From Vandammella animalimorsus (GTDB lineage: Bacteria; Pseudomonadota; Gammaproteobacteria; Burkholderiales; Burkholderiaceae_C): DNA of 64,000 nt. Location: contig NZ_NSJF01000009.1 in assembly GCF_002285285.1 (NCBI RefSeq), positions 1-64,000 of the forward strand. The letters run 5' to 3'. Positions 8,683 through 16,543 of the stretch are shown in pieces. Both the position numbers and the translations under genes were made by a program. Each line of letters opens with the position of its first letter. Positions within the stretch are counted from its first letter, which is position 1. The notes below the pieces were generated by a model, which saw nothing but the letters and a program-made list of their open reading frames with translations, searched no databases and was not told where the DNA came from.

Positions 8683-9990
8683 ATGAAAGTCCTCGTCATC
8701 GGCTCTGGCGGCCGCGAACACGCTCTGGCCTGGAAACTGGCGCAATCGCCGCGCGTGACCCAATTGTTCGTTGCCCCCGGCAACGGCGGCACGGCGCGCA
8801 ACCCAAAATTCACCAATCTGCCCATCACTGAGCCCCAGGCCCTGCGCGAATGGGCACAGCGCGAAAAAGTGGCGCTGACGGTGGTCGGCCCCGAAGCCCC
8901 GCTGGCAGCTGGCGTGGTCGATGAATTTCGCGCCCACGGCCTGCGCATCTTCGGCCCCACCAAGGCTGCCGCGCAACTGGAAAGCTCCAAGGCCTTCTCC
9001 AAGGCCTTCATGCAGCGCCACGGCATCCCCACCGCCGCCTTCGACACCTTCAGTGACCCGGATGCGGCCAAGGCCTACATCGACCGGCTGGGCGCGCCCA
9101 TCGTCGTCAAGGCCGATGGCTTGGCCGCAGGCAAGGGCGTAGTGGTGGCCGAGACCATCGAGCAGGCCCACCAGGCGGTGGACGACATGCTGCTGGACAA
9201 CCGCTACGGCGCAGCCCACAACCAGGGCCAGGCGCGCGTGGTGATCGAGGAATTCCTCAGCGGCGAGGAAGCCAGCTTCATCGTGCTGTGCGACGGCAAG
9301 AATGTGCTGGCGCTGGCCACCAGCCAAGACCACAAGCGCCTGCTCGACGGCGACCAGGGCCCCAACACCGGCGGCATGGGCGCGTACTCGCCCGCGCCCA
9401 TCGTCACGGCCGACGTGCACGCCCGCGCCATGCGCGAAATCATCCTGCCCACCATCCGCGGCATGGAGCGCGACGGCATCCCCTTCACCGGCTTTCTCTA
9501 CGCCGGCCTGATGATCGACGCCCAGGGCCAACCGCGCACGCTGGAGTTCAACTGCCGCATGGGCGATCCGGAAACCCAGCCCATTCTGATGCGCCTCAAG
9601 AGCGACTTGTTCGAAGTGCTCAGCGCCGCAGTGGATGGCCGGCTCGACCAGGTCGAGCTGGCCTGGGACCGCCGCGTGGCGCTGGGCGTGGTGATGGCCG
9701 CGCACGGCTACCCCGAGTCGCCACGCAAGGGCGATGCCATCAGCGGCCTGCCCAGTGACGATGCATTCGATGATGCCGTGGTTTTCCACGCCGGCACCAC
9801 GCTGGAGGAGGGCGTCATCAAAACCAGCGGCGGCCGTGTGCTGTGCGTGACCGCGCTGGGCGATAACGTCAAACTGGCCCAGCAGCGCGCCTATGCCGTG
9901 CTCAGTCAGATTCAGTTCGACGGTGTGCAATACCGTAAGGACATTGGCCACCGCGCCATCAAAAGCCAGGGTCGGGGCGAGGCCGGCTGA
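8683..9990 (+). CDS. purD: Phosphoribosylamine-glycine ligase (GAR synthetase)
   Basis: A 435-residue ATP-grasp ligase, step 2 of purine synthesis (phosphoribosylamine + glycine + ATP to GAR). The N-terminal domain starts MKVLVIGSGGREHALAW. The ATP-grasp core carries KADGLAAGKGV (about 142-152) and the metal-binding EFNCRMGDPETQ (about 288-299). The ATG at 8683 is the canonical family start; an upstream TTG at 8668 is unlikely. The stop codon TGA at 9988-9990 doubles as the left target-site copy of a hairpin element. purC lies 3 kb away on the other strand. Confidence 0.96.
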   Translation: MKVLVIGSGGREHALAWKLAQSPRVTQLFVAPGNGGTARNPKFTNLPITEPQALREWAQREKVALTVVGPEAPLAAGVVDEFRAHGLRIFGPTKAAAQLESSKAFSKAFMQRHGIPTAAFDTFSDPDAAKAYIDRLGAPIVVKADGLAAGKGVVVAETIEQAHQAVDDMLLDNRYGAAHNQGQARVVIEEFLSGEEASFIVLCDGKNVLALATSQDHKRLLDGDQGPNTGGMGAYSPAPIVTADVHARAMREIILPTIRGMERDGIPFTGFLYAGLMIDAQGQPRTLEFNCRMGDPETQPILMRLKSDLFEVLSAAVDGRLDQVELAWDRRVALGVVMAAHGYPESPRKGDAISGLPSDDAFDDAVVFHAGTTLEEGVIKTSGGRVLCVTALGDNVKLAQQRAYAVLSQIQFDGVQYRKDIGHRAIKSQGRGEAG

Positions 9991-10154
9991 GAGCCTGTTC
10001 AAAATCTCGGCGCGAGTGGGCAAGAAGCGGTTTGGGGTGGGCTGCAAGGCGCAAAACGCAGCCATAGCTCTGGGGCTATGGCGAGGCTTTGCGGGCGCAG
10101 CAGAGCGCCCCAATCCGCTCTCTTGACCGCCGTGCAAAGATTTTGAACAGGCTC
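9991..10154 (-). mobile_element. MITE-like hairpin element, copy A
   Basis: This 164-bp element begins GAGCCTGTTCAAAATC and ends with the exact inverse GATTTTGAACAGGCTC. The two halves remain complementary nearly throughout and meet in a CCATAGC/GCTATGG core, so a single strand can fold into one long hairpin. It is flanked by TGA on both sides (9988-9990 and 10155-10157), which fits a 3-bp target duplication; the left TGA is the purD stop codon. Its orientation is opposite to copies B, C and D. It has no coding capacity, so it would need a transposase in trans. Transcribed behind purD, it would form a very stable 3' hairpin. Confidence 0.85.
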
Positions 10155-10369
10155 TGAGACCGCTGAGCCATTCGGCGCCGCCAGCGCGCCCCGGCAAGCG
10201 CCTGCCTGCCAAGGCGATCAGCCAGACCGAAACACAGGTAACAGTGTGCATGCGCCCATTCGCTCTACGGCAAGGCACCTACAATGCGCCACGCATCTTG
10301 GCAGGCGCAGACTTTGCGCCGATCCTGCCAAGCCTGTTTTCATACTCATACTTTGAAGGGAGTATTGCC

Positions 10370-10771
10370 ATGAACATCAAAACCCTGTCCATGCTGGCCG
10401 GTTGCGCTGTGGCGCTGGCCGCTTGCAGCGGCACACAGCCCAAGCAGCCTCAAAACCAAGTGACTGGCCATGCCGCAACAACGGTTGCGCCCGCCCAGCA
10501 TCACGAAATGATGGCCAGCAAATTTGCTTGCCAAAACGGTCTGACCGTCTGGGTGCAGCCCCGGGGCACAGAGCAGCTGGAACTCAAGCTTGACGACAAG
10601 AGCGCCATGCTGAACATCACTGTCTCCGGCTCCGGCTCGCGCTACGTCGGCAAGAGCGGGCTGTTCGGCCGCGGCGCTGAATGGCACCAGAAAGGCAATG
10701 AGGCTTTCTTCAGCTTCTACGATCCTTACAACAATCTGGTGGAAACCAACTGCACCAGCGCCGCAAACTGA
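10370..10771 (+). CDS. MliC-like lipoprotein, putative inhibitor of C-type lysozyme
   Basis: A 133-residue protein with a lipoprotein signal peptide (lipobox LAAC, Cys19) and a C-terminal MliC-type domain (about 50-130). It shows two Cys likely to form the domain disulfide (FACQNG and ETNCTS), a SGSRYVG stretch matching the family SGARY motif, and a KGNEAFFSF segment. Such proteins protect peptidoglycan against host lysozyme from the periplasm. GAAGGGAG lies 8 bp before the ATG. It stands alone and ends at a bidirectional terminator. Confidence 0.75.
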   Translation: MNIKTLSMLAGCAVALAACSGTQPKQPQNQVTGHAATTVAPAQHHEMMASKFACQNGLTVWVQPRGTEQLELKLDDKSAMLNITVSGSGSRYVGKSGLFGRGAEWHQKGNEAFFSFYDPYNNLVETNCTSAAN

Positions 10772-10789
10772 ATCAGCCAGCGCTAAGTT

Positions 10790-10834
10790 CATGAAAAAAG
10801 CCCATGCAGTTTTTGCTGCATGGGCTTTTTTCAT
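10790..10834. terminator. Bidirectional intrinsic terminator
   Basis: CATGAAAAAAGCCCATGCAG (from 10790) is complementary to the sequence ending at 10834 across a short T-rich loop. Both sides carry A or T tracts, so it can stop the convergent MliC-like and enoyl-CoA hydratase genes. Confidence 0.9.
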
Positions 10835-10846
10835 GGCTGCGATGCA

Positions 10847-11671
10847 TCAGGCATCGCGAAAAACCGGCTGGCGTTTTTCCAGCCCAGCCATCACGGCCTC
10901 GCGCTGGTCGGCGCTGCCCAAGAGCTGCAGCTGCTCCAACGATTCGGCCAACAGCAATTCGCCGGCCGAGGCATCGGCCGTGCTGTTGAGCAGACGCTTG
11001 GCCGCGCGCATGGCCTGCGGGCTGAAGCCAGCCATTTGCCGGGCCAGCTCCAGCGCTTGCGCCAAAGGGTCTTGCACCAGCCGGGTCGCCAGACCGATCT
11101 GGCAGGCCTCCTGGGCGTCCACCATGCGACCGCTGAACACCAGCTCGCGCGCGATGTCGGCGCGCACCAATTCACGCAACAGCGCCATGCCCGCCATGTC
11201 GGGCACCAGGCCCCAATGCATTTCACGCACCGACAGGCGCGCATCGGGCGCCACCAGGCGCACATCTGCGCCCAGGGCCAATTGCAGGCCACCGCCCAAG
11301 GCCACGCCATGCAGCGCGGCCACGACTGGCACCTCCAACGTGCGCCACTGCCAGCAAATGTGCTGGGGCAGGTTGGCCTGGCCATGGCTTCGCTCAGCCA
11401 GCCGACCCAGGGCTGGATCCAACGCCTGGCCACGCAGCAGGCCCTCGAAATTGGCCATGTCCAGCCCAGCGCAAAAGGCTTTGCCTTCACCGGCCAGAAC
11501 CACAGCGCGCAGGCCAGCGGCCTCGCGCAGCCAGGCGCCGGCGGCAGCCAAGCCCTTGAACATGGCCACATCCAAGGCGTTCATCTTTTCCGGGCGGCGC
11601 AGCATGACGGTGGCCACGCCATCGGCCCCCAGGTTCACGGCAACTCGGTCTTCAAAAACTTGTTCCTGCAT
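10847..11671 (-). CDS. Enoyl-CoA hydratase/isomerase family protein (crotonase)
   Basis: A 274-residue crotonase-fold enzyme. Oxyanion-hole segments are GKAFCAGLDM (about 62-71) and HGVALGGGLQLAL (about 108-120). The position usually taken by a catalytic Glu of hydratases lies near VREMHWGLVPD. The ATG at 11671 (MQEQVF) has a typical N-terminus; upstream in-frame sequence is rejected. It lies 68 bp after a thiolase gene on the same strand, suggesting a fatty-acid or side-chain beta-oxidation pair. The exact acyl substrate, and hydratase against isomerase, cannot be told from sequence alone. Confidence 0.85.
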   Translation of the reverse strand: MQEQVFEDRVAVNLGADGVATVMLRRPEKMNALDVAMFKGLAAAGAWLREAAGLRAVVLAGEGKAFCAGLDMANFEGLLRGQALDPALGRLAERSHGQANLPQHICWQWRTLEVPVVAALHGVALGGGLQLALGADVRLVAPDARLSVREMHWGLVPDMAGMALLRELVRADIARELVFSGRMVDAQEACQIGLATRLVQDPLAQALELARQMAGFSPQAMRAAKRLLNSTADASAGELLLAESLEQLQLLGSADQREAVMAGLEKRQPVFRDA

Positions 11672-11739
11672 GGCAAGACTCCTGTGGTGAATGTCATCGG
11701 CCCGTGACCGGCGGGCAGGGCAGGGCGCTGAGGACGGCG

Positions 11740-12921
11740 TCACAAACGCTCGACGATGGTGACATTGGCCATGCCGCCGCCCTCGCACATGGTCTGCAGG
11801 CCCCAGCGCTTGCCGTGCCGGCCCAGCGCATGCACCAACGTGGTCATGAGCTTGGTGCCCGAGGCCCCCAGCGGGTGGCCCAGCGCAATGGCGCCGCCGT
11901 GCACGTTCATGCGCGCGGCATCGGCGCCCAGCGCCTGCTGCCAGGCCAGCGGGATGGGCGCAAAGGCTTCGTTGACTTCGTACAGATCCATGTCCTCGAT
12001 GCGCATGCCGGCTTTTTTCAACGCCGCCTCGGTGGCCGGCAGCGGCGCTTCGAGCATGATCACCGGGTCGTGGCCCAACACGCTCATGTGGTGGATGCGC
12101 GCCAGCGGCGCCACGCCCAGCGCGCGCAGGCCGCGCTCATTGACCACCAGCACGCCCGAGGCGCCATCGCACACCTGGCTGGCATTGGCGGCGGTGATGA
12201 CGCCGCCTTCCTGCAGCAGCTTGACGTTCTGGATGGCTTCGAGCGTGGCGTCAAAACGCAGGCCCTCGTCCACGGTATGCCACTGGCCGGTGCCCTGGCC
12301 CTGGGCGTCGCGCACTTCAATGGGCAGAATTTCCGCCTCGAAGTGGCCTGCCTGGGTTGCGGCCACGCCGCGCTGGTGGCTTTGCAGCGCATAGGCGTCG
12401 AGCTGCGCCTTATCCAGGCCGTATTTCCTGGCCATCATTTCCGCGCCCATGAACTGGCTGAACTCGACCCCGCCGTAGCGCGCGTCGATGCCTGGGCTTT
12501 GGTAATAGCCCATGCCCGCCTTGCGCGGCAAGGCCATGGGGCTGCCCATGGGTACGCGGCTCATGGATTCGACACCAGCGGCGATGACCACATCCATGAC
12601 GCCAGACATCACGGCCTGCGCGGCAAAGTGCAGGGCCTGCTGCGATGAGCCGCACTGGCGGTCGATGCTGGTGCCGGGCACGGCCTCGGGCAGCACGGAG
12701 GCCAGCACGGCATTGCGCGCCACGTTGGCGGCCTGCTCGCCGATCTGGCTGACGCAACCCATGAAAACGTCCTCGACCTGGGCAGGATCGACGCCGCTGC
12801 GCGCCACCAGCGCGTCGAGCACCTGCGCGGCCAAATCCACGGGATGCCAACCGGCCAGGCGGCCATTGCGACGACCGCCGGCGGTGCGCACGGCGGCCAC
12901 GATGTAAGCGGGGGAGGGCAT
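11740..12921 (-). CDS. Acetyl-CoA C-acyltransferase (thiolase)
   Basis: A 393-residue thiolase. The acylated Cys is Cys90 in RQCGSSQQA, the base His349 in LGHPLGASG and the second Cys379 in CEGGGMAN, matching the positions in biosynthetic and degradative thiolases. The ATG at 12921 is used because AAGGAG lies 9-10 bp upstream; a TTG two codons earlier is too close to it. It pairs with the downstream crotonase. NEAFAPIPLAWQQ suggests the beta-oxidation or steroid-type thiolase branch, but substrate is not resolvable. Confidence 0.9.
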   Translation of the reverse strand: MPSPAYIVAAVRTAGGRRNGRLAGWHPVDLAAQVLDALVARSGVDPAQVEDVFMGCVSQIGEQAANVARNAVLASVLPEAVPGTSIDRQCGSSQQALHFAAQAVMSGVMDVVIAAGVESMSRVPMGSPMALPRKAGMGYYQSPGIDARYGGVEFSQFMGAEMMARKYGLDKAQLDAYALQSHQRGVAATQAGHFEAEILPIEVRDAQGQGTGQWHTVDEGLRFDATLEAIQNVKLLQEGGVITAANASQVCDGASGVLVVNERGLRALGVAPLARIHHMSVLGHDPVIMLEAPLPATEAALKKAGMRIEDMDLYEVNEAFAPIPLAWQQALGADAARMNVHGGAIALGHPLGASGTKLMTTLVHALGRHGKRWGLQTMCEGGGMANVTIVERL

Positions 12922-13014
12922 GGGCAAGGATCTCCTTGAAAAAAACAGGCCACCGTTCAGCAGCGCCTGTGCAAGGCCGCATCGCAGCCCGCAATGCGGC
13001 CAGGGCAGGGCAGA

Positions 13015-13923
13015 TCAGCCCATCAGGCGCTGCAAGGCCTCGGTGTACTTGGCGGCAGTCTGCGCAATCACTTCCGGCGGCAGGCGTGGCGCCGGCGGGG
13101 TTTTGTCCCAGGGCTGGCCGTTGACGCGCACCTGCTCCAGCCAATCGCGCAGGAACTGCTTGTCGTAGCTGGGCGGATTGCTGCCTTCGCGCAAGGCCTG
13201 CTCATAGCCTTCCACGGGCCAGTAGCGCGAGCTGTCGGGTGTGAGCACCTCGTCCATCAGCGTCAGCGTGCCATCGGCGTCCAAACCAAATTCGAACTTG
13301 GTGTCGGCAATGATGATGCCTTTGGCCAGGGCCAATTGCGCCGCGCGCTCATAGAGCGCCAGACTGACGCTGCGGATCTGCGCGGCCAGCTCGGAACCGA
13401 CCATTTCGACGGTTTTCTCGTAGCTGATGTTCTCGTCGTGCTCGCCCACCTCCGCCTTGGCAGCCGGCGTGTAAATGGGTTCGGGCAGGCGCTGGGCATT
13501 GCCCAGGCCAGCGGGCAGCGGCACGCCGCACACGGACTGGGTTTGTTGGTATTCCTTCCAGCCGCTGCCAGCCAGGTAGCCGCGCACCACGGCCTCGATG
13601 GGCAAGGGTTTGAGGCGCTTGACCAGCATGGCGCGGCCTTGCACCTGCGGCAGCTCCTGCTCGGTGACGACGCTCTCGGGCGCCTGGCCGGTCAGGTGGT
13701 TGGGGCAGATGTCGGCCAGCTTGTCGAACCAGAACAGCGCCATGCGGGTCAACAGCTCGCCCTTGCCGGGGATGGGCTGGCCCATGATGACGTCAAAGGC
13801 GGAGATGCGGTCGCTGGCGATCATCAGGATGCGGTCATCGCCAACGGCGTAGTTGTCCCGCACTTTGCCGCGAGCCAGCAAGGGCAACGAAGTCAGGGAG
13901 GAGGTGTGCAGGGCACTGGTCAT
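13015..13923 (-). CDS. purC: Phosphoribosylaminoimidazole-succinocarboxamide synthase
   Basis: A 302-residue SAICAR synthetase, an ATP-dependent ligase joining CAIR and aspartate in purine synthesis. Visible motifs are [11 protein letters not shown] (nucleotide-binding lobe), [36 protein letters not shown] and [12 protein letters not shown]. The length matches the longer bacterial/fungal-type enzyme of about 300 residues rather than the 240-residue E. coli form. It is downstream of the ilvA and membrane-protein genes on the same strand, with 134 bp between. Confidence 0.96.
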   Translation of the reverse strand: MTSALHTSSLTSLPLLARGKVRDNYAVGDDRILMIASDRISAFDVIMGQPIPGKGELLTRMALFWFDKLADICPNHLTGQAPESVVTEQELPQVQGRAMLVKRLKPLPIEAVVRGYLAGSGWKEYQQTQSVCGVPLPAGLGNAQRLPEPIYTPAAKAEVGEHDENISYEKTVEMVGSELAAQIRSVSLALYERAAQLALAKGIIIADTKFEFGLDADGTLTLMDEVLTPDSSRYWPVEGYEQALREGSNPPSYDKQFLRDWLEQVRVNGQPWDKTPPAPRLPPEVIAQTAAKYTEALQRLMG

Positions 13924-14057
13924 GTCAACAAGCCAACAAACAATCGAGAGTATCTACAAATGCCTTGGAGCCGCAGAGCAAGGCCTGCAGGGCAGGGGAG
14001 GGCAGGCGGCATTATTGCCCAGCCACAGGGCCGCGCACCGCTGCAGGGCCCGTGCGC

Positions 14058-14564
14058 TCACATGGAAGAGCGCGCCAACATCCACAGTGCCCAGGCACGC
14101 GCCACCAGCCAGCCGTTGAGCGCGCCGCCCAGCGCCGCCGTGGCCAGCACGAATGCAGGCTGCGCAGCCAACGCCGGGTTCACGGCCTGCGTGGCGGCCA
14201 CCGCATAACGCAGACAAAAGATGCCCAGGATGATCAGCAGCGGCGCCCAGCTACCGGCCAAGTGCAGGCGGCGCGTGGCGGCGTCGAAATGCTCCCCGGG
14301 AAGCAAGGCCCGGCGGCGGCCAATGAGGGCAGCGCCCAGGGTGCCGGCGCCCCAAACCGCCAGCGCGGCCGTCAGAGAGCCTGTGGCGGCCAAGCGCACG
14401 ACCAGCGTCGCAGGCGTGAGGATGAGCATGACCAGCGGCAATGCCAGCGCACGCGCCAGCGAGACGCGACGCGCACGCGTTTGCATCCAGCCCAGCGCCA
14501 GCAGCGCCGCCAGCAATGGCCAGACCCACACAGGTGTGTGCGTGATGAGTTCCGTGGCCGTCAT
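14058..14564 (-). CDS. Small integral membrane protein of unknown function
   Basis: A 168-residue hydrophobic protein with about five predicted membrane segments (around 12-26, 37-55, 60-80, 103-122, 133-160) joined by short Arg-rich loops. It may belong to the DUF6622 group of bacterial membrane proteins, but I cannot confirm this. It starts 12 bp after the ilvA stop codon, so it is almost certainly translated from the ilvA transcript. No transport or catalytic motif is visible. Confidence 0.65.
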   Translation of the reverse strand: MTATELITHTPVWVWPLLAALLALGWMQTRARRVSLARALALPLVMLILTPATLVVRLAATGSLTAALAVWGAGTLGAALIGRRRALLPGEHFDAATRRLHLAGSWAPLLIILGIFCLRYAVAATQAVNPALAAQPAFVLATAALGGALNGWLVARAWALWMLARSSM

Positions 14565-14576
14565 GGCGGCAGGCGC

Positions 14577-16142
14577 TCAAGCAGCCGCCGCGCTGCTCTT
14601 GAGAAACAGGCGATAGGCCGGGTTGTCGCTTTCCTCGACATAGGGATAGCCCAACGCATCAAGAAACTGCTGGAATGCCGCATCGTCCTCCTGCGGCACC
14701 TGGATGCCCACCAGGATCTTGCCGTAGTCCGCCCCTTGGTTGCGGTAGTGAAACAGGCTGATGTTCCAGCTCGGCTGCATCAGGCTGAGGAACTTGAAGA
14801 GCGCGCCAGGCCGCTCCGGGAAGATGAAGCGCAGCAGGCGCTCGTGGTTGGCCAGCGGCGCTGGCCCGCCGATGAGGTGGCGCAAATGCTCCTTGGCCAG
14901 CTCGTCGTGGGTCAGGTCCAGCGTCTTGAAGCCGTGCGCATCCAGGTGCGCGGCAATCTGCGCCGATTCGCCCGGCCCATTGGTGGCCAGGCCAACGAAG
15001 ACATGCGCGGCATGCCGGTCGCTCATGCGGTAGTTGAACTCGGTGACGTTGCGCGCTGCGCCTGGCAGCTGGGCAATGGTTTCGCAAAAGCTGCGGAAGC
15101 TGCCGCGCTCTTCCTTCATCGTCACGGCAAACAGCGCCTCGCGCTGCTCACCGACCAGCGCGCGCTCGGCCACGAAGCGCAGGCGGTCAAAATTCATGTT
15201 CGCGCCGCACAGAATGGCTGCGTAGGTCTGGCCCTGGGTGTGGTGCTGCGCCACGTACTGCTTGATGGCCGCCACGGCCAGAGCGCCAGCTGGCTCGACG
15301 ATGCTGCGCGTGTCGATGAAGATGTCCTTGATGGCGGCGCAAACCTCGTCGGTGCTGACGACCACGTAGTCATCCACCAGCTCGCGGCTGATGCGGAAGG
15401 TCTCCTCACCCACCAGCTTGACGGCCGTGCCGTCCGAGAACAGGCCTACGTCGGCCAGCTCCACGCGCTCGCCGGCCTCGGCCGAGCGCCGCATGGCGTC
15501 CGAATCGTTCATCTGCACGCCAATGACGCGCACGTCCGGGCGCACCGCCTTGATGTAGTTGGCCACGCCAGCAATCAGGCCGCCGCCGCCAATGGCCACG
15601 AAGACCGCATCCAGGCGGCGGCTGCCCAGGCTTTGCAGCTGCCGCAGCATCTCCATGGCGATCGTGCCCTGGCCGGCGATCACGTCCGGGTCGTCAAACG
15701 GGTGCACGAAAGTCAACCCTTGCTGCTGCTGCAATTGCAGCGCGTATTGGTAGGAGTCGCTGAAACTGTCGCCGTGCAGCACCACTTCCCCGCCCAGGCT
15801 GCGCACCGCGTCGATCTTGAGCTGCGGCGTGGACACCGGCATGACGATCACCGCCCGCGCACCCAGCCGGCTGGCGCTGAGTGCCACACCCTGCGCATGG
15901 TTGCCTGCCGAGGCGCAAATCACCCCGCGCTCGAGCTCTGCCGGTGAGAGCTGCGCCATCTTGTTGTAAGCGCCGCGCAGCTTGAAGCTGAACACCGGCT
16001 GCTGGTCCTCGCGCTTGAGCAGCACCTGGTTGCCCAGCCGCGCCGAGAGCTGGCGCGCCGGCTCCAGCGGCGTTTCCACAGCCACGTCATAAACGCGGGC
16101 AGTGAGGATTTTTTTCAGGTAATCGGCGGGGGTGAGCGTCAT
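14577..16142 (-). CDS. ilvA: Threonine ammonia-lyase, biosynthetic
   Basis: A 521-residue PLP enzyme making 2-oxobutanoate from threonine, the first step of isoleucine synthesis. Lys54 in FSFKLRGAYN binds PLP, and IGGGGLIAG (about 184-192) holds the phosphate. The C-terminal 190 residues form two ACT-like regulatory domains (about 330-410 and 425-510), as in the isoleucine-inhibited enzyme; this distinguishes it from the short catabolic TdcB. The ATG at 16142 begins MTLTPADYLKKIL. An intrinsic-terminator-like hairpin lies in its upstream region. Confidence 0.95.
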   Translation of the reverse strand: MTLTPADYLKKILTARVYDVAVETPLEPARQLSARLGNQVLLKREDQQPVFSFKLRGAYNKMAQLSPAELERGVICASAGNHAQGVALSASRLGARAVIVMPVSTPQLKIDAVRSLGGEVVLHGDSFSDSYQYALQLQQQQGLTFVHPFDDPDVIAGQGTIAMEMLRQLQSLGSRRLDAVFVAIGGGGLIAGVANYIKAVRPDVRVIGVQMNDSDAMRRSAEAGERVELADVGLFSDGTAVKLVGEETFRISRELVDDYVVVSTDEVCAAIKDIFIDTRSIVEPAGALAVAAIKQYVAQHHTQGQTYAAILCGANMNFDRLRFVAERALVGEQREALFAVTMKEERGSFRSFCETIAQLPGAARNVTEFNYRMSDRHAAHVFVGLATNGPGESAQIAAHLDAHGFKTLDLTHDELAKEHLRHLIGGPAPLANHERLLRFIFPERPGALFKFLSLMQPSWNISLFHYRNQGADYGKILVGIQVPQEDDAAFQQFLDALGYPYVEESDNPAYRLFLKSSAAAA

Positions 16143-16258
16143 CGCAATCGGGGCTGCAGTGCCACAGACAAAACGGCGATGATAAGCGCGCCACCGGCCA
16201 TGCCTGCCGCAGCAATGCTGCTCGCGCAAGGCCCGCACAAGAGGCCCGTGCACCATGG

Positions 16259-16300
16259 GCCAAAAAGAACCCCGCAGCGGCAAGTGGCCAGCTGCGGGGT
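16259..16300 (-). terminator. Terminator-like hairpin upstream of ilvA
   Basis: On the minus strand ACCCCGCAGC (16300-16291) pairs with GCTGCGGGGT (16278-16269), followed by TCTTTTTGG. It lies about 120-160 nt ahead of the ilvA start. It could be an attenuator in the ilvA leader or stop antisense transcription. No Ile/Thr/Val-rich leader peptide is evident. Confidence 0.6.
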
Positions 16301-16334
16301 CAATCCACCGGTTGAGAGGTGGAGGAGACAAACG

Positions 16335-16408
16335 ACCGTTCAGCCCATCGGCATTTGCCCGGATTGCGCACTGGCCGGTGTTGCGCCAGTCTGCGCCCGC
16401 TGAACGGT
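16335..16408. repeat. Perfect 10-bp inverted repeat between ilvA and the ThDP gene
   Basis: ACCGTTCAGC (16335-16344) and GCTGAACGGT (16399-16408) are exact inverses separated by 54 bp. They sit in the 401-bp divergent intergenic region 16143-16543, where I otherwise see only the hairpin at 16259-16300 and an ACGGAG ribosome site at 16531-16536. They could be an operator pair or part of an RNA fold. Confidence 0.55.
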
Positions 16409-16543
16409 GCGGGCATTCTACGGTCAAACCGCCAGTCCTGCCGCAGCGCATCCATCCCGTCGCACGCAGGCGACAGGGCCGCTGCACGATCCGCCCCTAG
16501 CATTGGGCTTTGCCCCATCCCATCGCCCAGACGGAGCCTTGCC

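Noticed and set aside
7663-10278. Very long minus-strand open frame opposite yebC and purD (871 codons)
   Set aside because: It mirrors strongly conserved genes in GC-rich DNA, has low-complexity His/Val/Ala composition and no family motif; it also crosses the hairpin element.
16143-16543. T-box or classical peptide attenuator upstream of ilvA
   Set aside because: No specifier-loop structure and no Ile/Val/Thr-rich leader frame found; only the hairpins were kept.
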